A DNA stretch of 64,000 bases from Aurantiochytrium sp. KH105 (lineage: Eukaryota; Sar; Bigyra; Thraustochytrida; Thraustochytriidae), in NCBI GenBank assembly GCA_003116975.1, contig BGKB01000075.1:225222-289221 (forward strand), written 5' to 3'. This document shows, piece by piece, positions 51,435 through 61,400 of the stretch. The first letter of the stretch is position 1, and each line of letters starts with the position of its first letter. The notes under the pieces were generated by a model, which worked only from the letters and a program-made list of their open reading frames with translations, was not told the DNA's origin and searched no databases. A program made the position numbers and the translations under genes.

Positions 51435-51686
51435 AGCGGTCACTACAAATTGGCAGCCAATTTGCAAAAGTGTGGGTCTCAAGGAAACTGAACAGAATCA
51501 TCATGTCAGATTGCAACTTTAGTCTAATCTAACTCTTCGGTCAGCGAGGATCGCAACAGTGACTCGCATAGGCTTTCTCTTCTTTTCATTTTCTTTCTTT
51601 ATAATGTCTATAAATGGCTATCAGATAGACCGAGGTGGTGGCATTTTTTCTCAGACGAGGCTTTGGGCCTGGGCTTGGGCCTGGGT

Positions 51687-51702
51687 CTAGGCCTAGGCCT
51701 AG
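51687..51702. repeat. 16-base perfect palindrome
   Basis: CTAGGCCTAGGCCTAG reads the same on both strands and contains the stop codon of the NDUFAF3-like gene. It lies in a short GGCCTGGGCTT-type repeat (51663-51686). Confidence 0.85.
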
Positions 51703-52427
51703 TCCTCTTCAATCGGGAGCATGAGCGCTCCAACAACTCGACCTTCAGCGCTAAGCATGTTATATGTTGCTCCTGCGTGAAAAGTGCCAGTGACTTCAAG
51801 AGGCACAACCTTGCGAATGGCTGCGAGCAGGTCATCAGGAACGCGCTCGGTGTACTTTCCCGTACCGAGCACGAGAAGATCGAGCGGTGGATTGAGGTGC
51901 TCAAGAATGGCCAAATGATCAGGCGTGATGTCATCGAGCGTCTTGGCATTCCACGAGAGGAGCGTCTCTGGGAGAACCAAAACTGCACCTTCGACAAAAT
52001 TGCCACTAATGTAAAAACCATTGTCCTCCATCGCTTCGATGGTGTTCATATTCTCCTCCATGTGGCCTTCGGAAACCTCGATGGCAAAGGCGTGGCGGTC
52101 GATGACGTTCTGGCCCTTGTCGGGATGCACGAGCTTGTCGATTTCTTCCTGCGTCATCTGATCCGGGTGAATCTCATCGAGGGGCGAAAAGAATTTCTTG
52201 AACTCCGGTTTCTCCTCCGCGACGTCCGCGCTGTGGTCTGGGACGAGCCGCGCCGATCGTGGCCCTTTATTGCTCGTGCTGCCGTCGCCGCCGCTGCCGC
52301 CACCGCCGGACGTCGCCATGGCTCGGCCCTGCTGACGTGCTAGGAGACCCCGACGCCCGCCAGTCAGCGCGAGCCGGGCCATGAATGCCCCGCTGCACGT
52401 GGCGCGCGCGCGCACTGCGCCCAGCAT
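51699..52427 (-). CDS. NDUFAF3: NDUFAF3-like complex I assembly factor (Mth938 domain)
   Basis: NDUFAF3 works with NDUFAF4 on an early membrane-arm assembly intermediate of mitochondrial complex I. The 242 residues have an N-terminal Arg/Ala-rich presequence (about 1-45). The Mth938-like domain lies at about 120-240: NGFYISGNFVEGAVLVLPE, then W-NAKTLDDIT, LDLLVLGTGKYTERVPDDL (compare the VVGTGxRTERL signature), ATYNMLSAEGRVVGALMLP. All family landmarks are present. The frame extends a few codons above without an ATG, so 52427 is the start; the Met 15 codons further in is an alternative. Stop codon lies inside a palindrome. Confidence 0.92.
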   Translation of the reverse strand: MLGAVRARATCSGAFMARLALTGGRRGLLARQQGRAMATSGGGGSGGDGSTSNKGPRSARLVPDHSADVAEEKPEFKKFFSPLDEIHPDQMTQEEIDKLVHPDKGQNVIDRHAFAIEVSEGHMEENMNTIEAMEDNGFYISGNFVEGAVLVLPETLLSWNAKTLDDITPDHLAILEHLNPPLDLLVLGTGKYTERVPDDLLAAIRKVVPLEVTGTFHAGATYNMLSAEGRVVGALMLPIEED

Positions 52428-52752
52428 CTTTCGTCGCGCTCTCGTAGTAGTAGTTGTTGTTGTTGTCAATCTGCGGACTCTGGGTCGAGAGCTTTGAGAG
52501 TGAGTGAAGCTTGAAGTGGCGTGCTATGAGTGCAGGCCGGGGGGCGCGCCCATCTATGAGATTGCTGGCGGGCGAAGCGAGGGCTGGCACGCCGAACAGG
52601 TCTCGATCGAGTTTGAGTTGGCAATCGAGGAAATAGAAGGGACAATCTACGAATACCTATACGTAGAGACGGACAAAATGAAAAGACTGAATTTCGCGGC
52701 GCTTGTCTGTCGGAGGAAAGTGATCCAAGAATTGATGATAAAGAAATGTTTT
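52428..52752. other. Short intergenic stretch
   Basis: Upstream of NDUFAF3 and downstream of HMG-CoA lyase, same strand. A GTT/GTA-type trinucleotide repeat lies near 52445-52466. No gene seen. Confidence 0.4.
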
Positions 52753-53880
52753 TTAGTTTGCTGCAGCTTGCAAAAAGTCGAGCTTCGTAGGTCCTTCGAG
52801 TTCGCGGCTCAAGGACTTGGCGAGAAAAGCGTTGGCACGCTGCATGGCACTCTCGTCCATGCTGTGCGGAATGCCAAGATGTGCCATGACAGCGAGGACG
52901 GCCTCGGTGGAAATGTTACCTTTGGCATCCGGAATGAAGTTGCAACCTCCCGCGCCACCAATGGATGAGTCAATGTGCCGCACGCCGAGCTCGGCGCCAG
53001 CCATGACATTCTCGGCGGCACGACTGTTGGCATTGTGCATGTGCAGCCCAAGACGTTCAATTGGAAAATGACGCGCGGCGCGTGTAACGAGTTGGTAGAC
53101 GTGTTCCGGGTTGGTCTGCCCCAGCGTGTCGGCCAAGACAATAACCTCTGCATCCACGCCCATGTACATGTCCACGACGCGAAGAACCACGTCCATGTCA
53201 ACGATGCCCTCGAAGGGGCACTCGAAGGCAAGACTTGCGTAGCCGCGCACGCCAAAGCCGTCACTCGTCGCGCTTTGCGCGACCTTTTGCGTCATTGCCA
53301 TGGCGTCTTTCATGCTCATGCGAACGTTGGCCTTGCTATGGGATTCTGTGCAGCTCACCAAGCAAGTGATAAAGTCCAGAACAGCGGGACTGTCGGCGCC
53401 ACGAGCCATGCCAGCCTTGCGAAAACTTTCGTAGCCGCGAAGGTTGGGGACGAGACCACCAAAACGCATGCCGCGGCCTTTAGCCGCTTTTGCCCACTCG
53501 GATTCCCGCAAAGCGTCGCATAGATCTGCGGCGCCGGCCATTGCTGGAACGAGGTCCTCGCGAACGAAGGAGCACACCTCGATGGCGCTCGGGTTGGACT
53601 CGGCGATGAGCTCCAAGAGCTGGATCTTCTGGTCCACGCTCAAGACGGTCTTTTCATTCTGAATGCCGTCTCGAGGCGTCACGTCGTACAGGTGTGCCGG
53701 TCCGTGGTCTTCCTTGGTGCCTCCTGCGGCCGACGTGGTCGTGGTCGTGGTCGATGTCGATGTCGATGTCGATGCGGACGTCGGACCAACCTTATCGGTC
53801 GTAGCTGTGCTCAGCGAGCGCGTCTGGAGGGCCTTCCACGCGCGGCCTGCGCGGCCTGCCTTGCTCGCCAGCGACATCAT
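52753..53880 (-). CDS. HMGCL: Hydroxymethylglutaryl-CoA lyase, mitochondrial
   Basis: Cleaves HMG-CoA to acetoacetate and acetyl-CoA, the last step of leucine breakdown and of ketone body synthesis. The 375 residues have an Arg/Ser-rich presequence (about 1-30) and a Thr/Ser linker (about 32-52) encoded by a GATGTC repeat. The DRE-TIM metallolyase barrel follows. Active-site marks are present: TPRDGIQNE (metal Asp and catalytic Arg, about 69), the metal-binding LHMHN pair (about 275), and the mobile Cys loop GGAGGCNF (about 306-313, normally GLGGCPY). The Asn for Pro change after the Cys and Ala for Leu before it are unusual but keep the Cys. Related citramalate-type lyases share the barrel; the Cys loop favours HMGCL. 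Confidence 0.88.
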   Translation of the reverse strand: MMSLASKAGRAGRAWKALQTRSLSTATTDKVGPTSASTSTSTSTTTTTTSAAGGTKEDHGPAHLYDVTPRDGIQNEKTVLSVDQKIQLLELIAESNPSAIEVCSFVREDLVPAMAGAADLCDALRESEWAKAAKGRGMRFGGLVPNLRGYESFRKAGMARGADSPAVLDFITCLVSCTESHSKANVRMSMKDAMAMTQKVAQSATSDGFGVRGYASLAFECPFEGIVDMDVVLRVVDMYMGVDAEVIVLADTLGQTNPEHVYQLVTRAARHFPIERLGLHMHNANSRAAENVMAGAELGVRHIDSSIGGAGGCNFIPDAKGNISTEAVLAVMAHLGIPHSMDESAMQRANAFLAKSLSRELEGPTKLDFLQAAAN

Positions 53881-54711
53881 CTTTCCGCTCCGTGTCCCTG
53901 CAATCTCGCCTCGAATCGGGTCTGCGCGCGCCCGCGCAGTGGCTTCGCAGTAGCCCTACCTCGGTGCGCCCTCGACCTCGTCCTTTATCCTTGCCCTCTT
54001 TCACTCACTTGACCTGACTCCCTTCCTTCTCCCCTCCACCTGCGAGAATCGTGGTCGGCGTCCGTCCGAGCCGCGCCTCCTGGGCGACCTTTACCTTGGC
54101 CATTCCGCGCTGCTGCTGCTCTGTTCTGCTCGCGCGAGGCCGCTGCGGCGCGGCTGCTGCAGAGGCCTTTCGTCTGTCTCGCCGCGCCGCCGCGCGAGCG
54201 ACTTGCGCAGCGAGGTCGCGGAGGACCTGGGAGCGAGAGCACACCGTTCACAGAGTATACGATGAAGGGGAGAAGTACGAGCAGAAGCCAAATGGCCGTT
54301 GACGACCCAATATGGGACGCCAAGACTCAGACGCCGCGGAGGCGAACTCGCTCGGAGGCGAGGAGGACGAGAACGAGGTCGAGGTCGAGAACGAGGCAGA
54401 GAACGAAAGCGTCGAGAAGAAGGAAGGGGAATTCCGATTGGTCGTGAGCCGTGGAAACAAGGATAGATTGAGAGAGAGAGAGAGTAGACGTGGAACACTG
54501 GAAACGAAAAAGCCAGCTCCTACGTTTCCTTGCGAGTGATTGCGATTGCGATTGCGATTGCGAGTCCGGGTGCAATTGCGATTGAGAGTCCAAGTGCAGT
54601 GGCGAGGAGACAAACCCAAGACGGGCAAATACGGAACGTGTAGTAGCGCAAGACTCAAGCGAACAAAGCAAAAAGCAGCCAGCAAAGACCTCACAAGTCA
54701 GAGAGCCAAAG
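53881..54711. promoter_or_regulatory. Divergent upstream region with GATTGC repeat
   Basis: About 830 bases. A GATTGC repeat lies at 54538-54565 and a GA microsatellite near 54468-54484. Frames here are Arg/Ser-rich and overlap on both strands; none is supported. Confidence 0.45.
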
Positions 54712-55491
54712 ATGAACATGAATGGGGGCCGCGCGGGCGGCAACTTTAGAAACAAGGCCGTGAGTGCTGCACCATCATCTGTGACAAGAGCAATGCTTGA
54801 AGGAGATGACGGCGGTACTGATGCGGTTCAGACAAAGCGCTCGACAATTGCTGGTCCAATGGAATCAGCGAATCATGGTGAGAATGATGGGAAACCAGGA
54901 ACTCCTCCTCTCAAATCTCCTTCTCCCAAGACGCAGGAGGAACTGCATGATGATGTGTTTGGCAAGGGTCCGGAAACAAAGGCGGAGATGATTTTGAAAA
55001 AATGGCTTGGCGTACCGACGAAAGCGGCCGAGTCATCGGGCAAGGTCAATGGGGACGGCGCTATTGATTCCATGAACCACTCCATTGGCAAACCGAGCCG
55101 TGTCAACAAAACCATTCGCAAGTGGCAGAAACGTGCCATGTACGGCAAAGTCGAGCGCGCGACCGGTCTTCAAATCGACGAGGACTACAAGACCTGGTAC
55201 ATTGACCAGCGAGATCGCTTTCGTGTGCAGCTGCCCGAAGCGCTTCGATCTGCTGTCGCTGAAGAAGCCCTAGCAATATTGAAGCCGATGTGCGCTCGCT
55301 ACGAGAAGCTGCTTGGTCCGGACGATGAGCTTGTGCAGCAGGCCAACCTTCGTCGCACCAAGATTGAGCAAGAATTGAGCGGAATGGGCCAGGATGTGCG
55401 TAAAATTTCGCGGTCTCAATCCCGAGGCGTTTCACTTCGCACACTTGGCTTTGCCAACAACAACCAGCAGAACAAGGAAAACAATAAATGA
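54712..55491 (+). CDS. Hypothetical protein, 259 residues
   Basis: I do not recognise it. The first 90 residues are Gly/Asn/Ser/Pro-rich and probably disordered. From about 90 to 225 there is a denser, helical, charged part (AEMILKKWLGVPT, KTIRKWQKRAMYGKVE, DEDYKTWYIDQRDRFRVQL, EEALAILKPMCARYEKLL). The tail is Ser/Arg/Asn-rich and ends in NKENNK. No signal peptide or membrane segment. Even composition and lack of a competing frame support it as a real gene. It lies between HMGCL (divergent) and GET1 (convergent). Confidence 0.65.
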   Translation: MNMNGGRAGGNFRNKAVSAAPSSVTRAMLEGDDGGTDAVQTKRSTIAGPMESANHGENDGKPGTPPLKSPSPKTQEELHDDVFGKGPETKAEMILKKWLGVPTKAAESSGKVNGDGAIDSMNHSIGKPSRVNKTIRKWQKRAMYGKVERATGLQIDEDYKTWYIDQRDRFRVQLPEALRSAVAEEALAILKPMCARYEKLLGPDDELVQQANLRRTKIEQELSGMGQDVRKISRSQSRGVSLRTLGFANNNQQNKENNK

Positions 55492-55748
55492 GCAAGCCTC
55501 TTTGTCATCGCAAGCACTCTGCGCGCTCTTTCGATCATTTCGTTCATCGCGACACCCACGAAATTTCACCTTCCACCTGCTCCTCTGCAACCACACCCAC
55601 TTTTCAAATGCGATCATGAACAAAACAAGACGCGGCTCCCAAGTAGGCCCCACCACAGGGAATGAAACCAGTTAAAAGCAAATGAAAACCAAACGAAAAG
55701 ACTAATCTCCCACCGCGGCAATTTTAACAAAAAAAACAATATCTCTTT

Positions 55749-56575
55749 CTACAGGACGAGGCTCTCTAGCACGCGTGATGCGACTTTTTGACATACAAAG
55801 GTCCACCCAAGTACAGAAAGGGAGCCAGCGCTGTATGAAGGGAGCGCGAAGATCCGGCCCAAAGGCCACAGCCAACCGCTCTCGACCTCGAGGAGCGGCG
55901 CCGCCGGTAGACTTGACTCGTAGAAAAAGTACAGCGCCGCCCACAGGACCTGCTGGCGCAGGCCGAGAATTTGGGCGGCGCGCTTACGCCACGAGGCTTG
56001 TGCCGTCAACGTGCGCGCTTCCGCCAGTTTTAAAGCCTCGCGTTCCTTGGCTGCCGCTTGACGCTTGAGTTTGGCCCACTTCATGAAGGTGCTTGGAAGG
56101 TTGTATTCTTTTGCCTCGGCCTCTAGTCGCGCAACCTCGCGTTGCAATGCTTTTTCCTCCTCGGTGGCCCGCTGTTCGATGATATACCTACAAGTCATGT
56201 GCGCATGGATGAACGGATGGATTGATACATTCGCTCCATCATTCGTTAGCCTCGACTGTGTTTCCAAAACTTGGGCCTCCGTCTTTTACCTTTGGAAAAA
56301 TCTTCAGCGAACTCAATCCTCCTTTATCTTCATCGTTCATCTCGAGCTTTGCAGCTTTGCAGCAGCGCGCGAAAGCATGACGAAGGAAAGTAGAGTTTGC
56401 CTGCCTGCCTGCCTGCCTGTCTGCCTACAAAAGCCAAACCTCCACTTGATCTCTCTTACCTCTTGGCCGCCACAGCCACGATCTCCACGACCACCGTGAT
56501 CACCAGCACCGTGAGCACGGCCTGCGCCTGCAGGACGTGCCGCACCTCCGCGCCCTCCATTAGGAGAGCGTCCAT
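55749..56575 (-). CDS. GET1: GET1/WRB-like tail-anchored protein receptor subunit, two exons
   Basis: ER receptor subunit that takes tail-anchored proteins from the GET3/TRC40 ATPase. Exon 1 56575-56460 and exon 2 56187-55749 (minus strand); intron 272 nt with GTAAGA donor and CTTGTAG acceptor; 185 codons, 184 residues (human WRB 174). Exon 1 supplies the first membrane helix (about 20-35, AVLTVLVITVVVEIVAVAA), which the exon-2 frame alone lacks. Exon 2 carries the cytosolic coiled coil that contacts GET3 (about 45-110, FMKWAKLKRQAAAKE, compare FARYARLERKINK), then LYFFYESSLPAAPL, WLWPLGRIFALPS (compare WITPLDRLVAFPT) and a final helix with GWTFVCQKV. In-frame ATGs are at 56575 and 56560; a TAA just upstream closes the frame. 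Confidence 0.87.
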
Positions 56576-56969
56576 CGTCTCCCGCGCTTTGCTTTATTGC
56601 GCTCTGCTTTCGCGCTCTGGAACATCCATCTTCTTCTTCTTTCAACAGAGGCGCGCGGGGAGCACCAATGTGCCAGTTAACGCCTCCTGCAAGAGCGACA
56701 AAAGTGCCGGCAAGCGAAGGGCACCAGAAAAGGGGCACCAGATCTGCGCCAGAAACCTGCGGCGCAGAGCGCGAAGGCGAGACGCGCGCGGAGTCTGCGA
56801 GCGGCGAGCGGCGACGCGTGCGCGCGTGCGAGCGGCAGCGCGCGGAGGAAAAGGGTGCGGCCGGCGCGACGCCCGGCGCAGTAGCGCGGCGCTTCAGTGC
56901 TTCTATTAGGTCAGAGCGCACGCACAGCACAGCACAGCACAGCACAGAAAGGCGACTAGGACGAGAACA
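56576..56969. promoter_or_regulatory. Bidirectional upstream region of GET1 and MRPL3
   Basis: 394 bases between two outward-facing starts, GC-rich toward the MRPL3 side, with an AGCAC repeat at 56923-56945. Both genes encode organelle-directed functions (ER insertion, mitochondrial translation). Confidence 0.5.
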
Positions 56970-57971
56970 ATGCTGGGCGCTGCACGGACGCAGACGCTTG
57001 CGCTGCGAGGCGCGGCGAAGCGGACGGTGGGCGCGGCAACTGCGGCCTGCGCACTCGAGGGTCATGCCTCTCCGACGTCGCTGCTGGCGAGCGGTGACAG
57101 AGTCTCGGGCCATGAACAGAGGCGGAGCAACTTTACGGTCATTCGCGGCAAGGTGCGCCCCGGCTTTCAGGACTATCCCCGCCGAACGGGAGTTCTTGCC
57201 ATGAAGATTGGCATGCTCCCCGACTGGGACGACCACGGCCGAAGACTAGGTCTGACGGTACTTCAGATCCAGGGCTGCTACGTCGTAGAGCAAAAGTTTG
57301 ACGAGGCCACGGGGTATCATGGTCTTGTTCTCGGCGCTGGCGACACCAAGGCCAAGCACATTAACAAACCGCAGCAGGGCGTGTACGAGAAGGCCGGGCT
57401 TCCCCTCCGCAGGCACATGGGCGAATTTGATGTCGATGAGGAATGCCTCCTTCCCGTTGGCACAGAGCTCACGGCAAGGCACTTTGTGCCGGGCCAATAT
57501 GTCGACGTCCAGGCCAAGAGCATCGGCAAGGGCACTCAGGGCGTCATGCGCCGCTGGGGATTCAAGGGTCAGCCCGCATCACACGGTACCTCTCTCTCGC
57601 ACAGGTCTCCCGGTTCCATTGGTGTCACGGGTATGAGCCGTGTTTGGAAGGGCAAAAAGATGGCCGGCAAGACGGGCAACAAGAAGCGTACGGTCTCAAG
57701 TTTGGCTGTCTTTAAGATTGACACCGAGCGGAATCTCCTCTATCTTTACGGCAACGTCCCGGGCAACAAGGGTGGCATCGTCCGCGTTCGCGATGCCTTT
57801 TTCAAGCCCAACCTGCTCTGGAACGGTGAGCAGACCGAATATCCCATGCCCACCTGGACTCCTCCTACTGACGAGGCTGCGCTCGAGGAGCTCGCTGCGG
57901 CCGACACCGTGCTCAAGGCACCCCCGCTCAACTTTAACCCGCTTGAGCGCACCTTTGCTATTCGCGCCTAA
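56970..57971 (+). CDS. MRPL3: Mitochondrial large-subunit ribosomal protein uL3m
   Basis: uL3 sits near the peptidyl-transferase centre; this is the bacterial-type, organelle-directed copy. The 333 residues carry a presequence of about 50 residues rich in Arg, Ala and Ser. The L3 fold follows: RRTGVLAMKIGMLPDWDD (about 71-88), a VLQIQGCYVV strand, FVPGQYVDVQAKSIGKGTQG (about 172-191), then the central loop MRRWGFKGQPASHGTSLSHR (about 193-212), the typical uL3 'GxKxxPxSHGxSxxHRxxGSIG' region. Next come GMSRVWKGKKMAGKTGNKKRT and NVPGNKGGIVRVRDAF. All landmarks are intact. It shares a short upstream region with GET1. Confidence 0.94.
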   Translation: MLGAARTQTLALRGAAKRTVGAATAACALEGHASPTSLLASGDRVSGHEQRRSNFTVIRGKVRPGFQDYPRRTGVLAMKIGMLPDWDDHGRRLGLTVLQIQGCYVVEQKFDEATGYHGLVLGAGDTKAKHINKPQQGVYEKAGLPLRRHMGEFDVDEECLLPVGTELTARHFVPGQYVDVQAKSIGKGTQGVMRRWGFKGQPASHGTSLSHRSPGSIGVTGMSRVWKGKKMAGKTGNKKRTVSSLAVFKIDTERNLLYLYGNVPGNKGGIVRVRDAFFKPNLLWNGEQTEYPMPTWTPPTDEAALEELAAADTVLKAPPLNFNPLERTFAIRA

Positions 57972-58463
57972 ATAAAAATATAAAAAAACTAACGCGCCCC
58001 TGAATTTGTCTTTTGCCCGACCTGTTGCTCATCACGGTTCAAATTTGCTTGCGGAGATACTTGGCGTCGTTGTGGCCGCCATTCTAAGTCCCGTGTCAAT
58101 GTATCTGCCTGGCTGAGCGAACATCTCTTGGCCATCCTTTGTTGCATGTTGTAAAGGAAGAGAAGCAAGAAATTGAGCGGAGTGGTCCCACTGATCTATC
58201 TTACGTGATTCATGGTGGGGCAACAAGAGTAAGAAACAGGACGATGAGCGGGCCGCTCCACTGGTTCAACTTCATGATAACGGTAGGCACCTTGCTTTAA
58301 CTGACCGTCTTGCCACGGGCTATATGAATGAATCTCTTGTGGCCATTCTCATTTTCGGCCCCCACCTTATCTTCTATAAGAAGGTCGAGCCATTCTGCAA
58401 ACTGAAGAGATCGATCGCGGCGTGCCGTGCCTGCCGTGCAGTTGGCTGCGCGCCGCACCAAGG
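57972..58463. other. Intergenic between MRPL3 and the polycystin-like gene
   Basis: MRPL3 3' UTR (A-rich just after the stop) and the upstream region of the next gene; nothing else seen. Confidence 0.4.
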
Positions 58464-61400
58464 ATGGAGCAGGAAGAACTGCGTGAATTGGTGGAAGAGA
58501 CCCAGAGTCAACTTGCGAGCGCGCGCGCGCAGCTGCGTAGCGTCGAAGAAGAGTTCCGCGAGGTCACTGATCGAATCCAACGCGAATCCTCTCCAGACCT
58601 CGCTTTCGACGCGGCAGCTGCGCTCGACGCGGCACTCGAGCCTCTTGCAGGCGAAACATACGAGACCACAAGGTTGGCGACGACCACAACATTTGCAGAT
58701 GTGGAGACGGAGAATGCTTTTCGTCCGGCGTCTGGAGCCAAGATTGACGAGACTCCCTTGGGTCTTCTTAACGCCCGACTTCGCGCTTCGATTGGCCAGA
58801 GTGGCGACAGGGAAGGTCTTGCTGTTTGCCGGTCGCTGCACAGCCTACAAGCGAGTCGCGTGCGCCCATTGACGTCAGGAAACCGACGTGAGACTCTTGC
58901 GCTTGCAGAGCAGAGAGGTGATCGACATCCGTACCGAGTCACTATTTTTTCGGGCCCCAAGGCTTCGTTGACCTGCGTCTTTAATATTGACGCCTCGACA
59001 ACCTTTGGTGTGCTTTTGCACCAAGTCCAAACGTTGTGGAAGCTAGAGTCTGCCGATGTTGCGCTCGAGGCGAACATTTCTCCAGATCGTGGATACTACA
59101 CGCCATGGAGCTTTGGCAGTGACGAGGGCGTTCTGGAGCACCTCGAAAGACTAAAGTACGACAGTAGTCGCGGCATGGGACGAAGCAATATGAAGATTTC
59201 CGAATTCGCCACAGATATGTATTTACTTCCGCCACTTTACCTCGTCCTGCGCCGTCTATCGCATCCTGGATCAGAGAGTTTGACTGGATCTAGAAAGGCT
59301 GTTGAAGGCATTACTCGGGAGGACGCCCAATCCATGGTGGACACTGGCGTACGTTTGCAGCTTTTGCGTCGTTTGTTTGCCGAGGAGGACGAAGAGACGG
59401 CGGCTCAGTACCAGATGATTTCTCAGAGAGGTAACGAGACACCCGGCCTTATTACCTTTGAAGGCATGCAAAACATTGTGCATGCGTACTTTGAGGGATT
59501 TTTCTTTGATCGCGCTTCGCTCGGGGTACTTTTTGAGAATGAGGCCAAGCTATTCCCCGTCGCGCGTAACACGAAGGTCTCTGGTGCTGCTCACGGCTTT
59601 CATGGTATCAAGACCAAGCCAGTCGCAAGCCGGGAGAGATTCTACTCGCAGCTTTCGAGCACGCAGACTTCACTCGCAACGACTCCTTTTCTCAATAATC
59701 GATCTCTCTCTTCACATGGACGCAAAGGCTCCATGGGCGGAGGTTATGACTCTGCTTACAGCAGTGCAGAGGAAAGCGAAAGCAGCGACGGTGAGAGTGA
59801 AGTGGATTCTGTTCAAAAAAAGATCGACAAGAAGCGTGCTCCTGACGTCAATGATGACAACTATCGAATGCTCGAGTTTATCGACTTTGATGCCTGCGCA
59901 CGTATTATTCGCCACCTTAGTCCAGACGATGACATCAATCCAATGCGAACGCTTGCGCTCTCCGCGCTTGCAGCGTTTGGCGTTACACCTGCGAAAGCAG
60001 AACCGATCGAGAGAATGCGTCACGCTGTATTTGACTCTTCCGGGGCCTTGAATCCGGGTCGGGTATTTGCGTGGATGCTCGAGTCTCGTGGCCACCAAAC
60101 TGATCAGGACGAGATTGGGTCAAGGCCGCAAGAGGACCAATTGGATGTAGAGACCCTCCACCAGGCCTTGCAGGGAGCCTTCGTTTTAGAGAAAGAGCTT
60201 GCGGAAGAATGGTGGATCTCTGATTTCCAGTGTGGGCCTGATCAGAGCATTGGAGAACGTGAGTTTGCCGCCGGCTGGACGTTCCTTCGAGATCGTCCCT
60301 GCCCTGTATCAAGTATGGGAAATGTGCTTGTTGGAGACCTTGTGCAGCGTGTGCTTCTTGCCGCGGACCACGAAAGACTTGCACAAAGCACGGCTCCAGA
60401 AGCTGGGCCACGGGCCACCATTGATCATGCGCGTTCAATGCTCCGCACAATCATGAGCCTGATCTTTCTTGGCCTCATTTACGCCGTTGTATACCTTGAG
60501 GCGCAGCCTGACATCATGAACAGAGTCTCGCGGCAATACATGCGCGAACTCTTGCGCTCAGACATGTACTGCTCGACATTCAATACCACTTCGAACGAGC
60601 TTTTGGAGGACTCAATTCCAACCGCATTTTCCGAGATTTCGAGGCCGGGTTGCGTCTGGGGGTTTGTCAAAGGGCCCTTGCAGGATCTTTACTACCTTCA
60701 TGCATCTCGCGTGAAGAGGAGGAGCAACAGCTCGGCTCAGAACCAAGCTGGGGAGGGGTTTTGGAAAACGCTCATGTATAATCGCTTCGTGCCCGAAATG
60801 GTGACACTTCGTCAACTCGCAGTAAAGAAATCCCGTTGCTCAGAGTATTACGGCCTCTTGGACCAGGACAGAGACTGTTACGGTCCATACAACACAGAGA
60901 ATCGTCTCGAGGAAACGCTCGAATTCAACACGTCGCGTCTCCCGGGTGACATTGACCCAGAGCTTTATGAGCCTGCAAGACTTTGGAAGAGCTCGAGTGA
61001 AAACAGCTTGATGGATTCGATCAAGGGGCAGTTTGCTATGTACGACGGCTCTGGATATGTGTTTCAACTCGGCAAGCTGGACGGCGATGGCGACTTGACC
61101 GCGAGGATTGACGCCTCGATCGAGTCTTGGAATACGTCCGTGGAAAGTTTACACAGACTTGAATGGATTCAGCCTGGCATGCGCGCTTTCGTAATCAACA
61201 TTGGGCTCATTAATCCGAATCTCAAGTTGTACACGAATCTCCAGATCCTCTTTGAGTTTGCCGATTCGGCCGTGGTTGCATCTACTCTTTCCTGCCTATC
61301 ATTCGACGTGACGGTGAATGGATCGCGGCTCGTTCCTACAGTGCTGCGTGGTGTCCTATTCTTTTTGCTCATCACCACGTTCATCGCGCAGACTGCGCTT

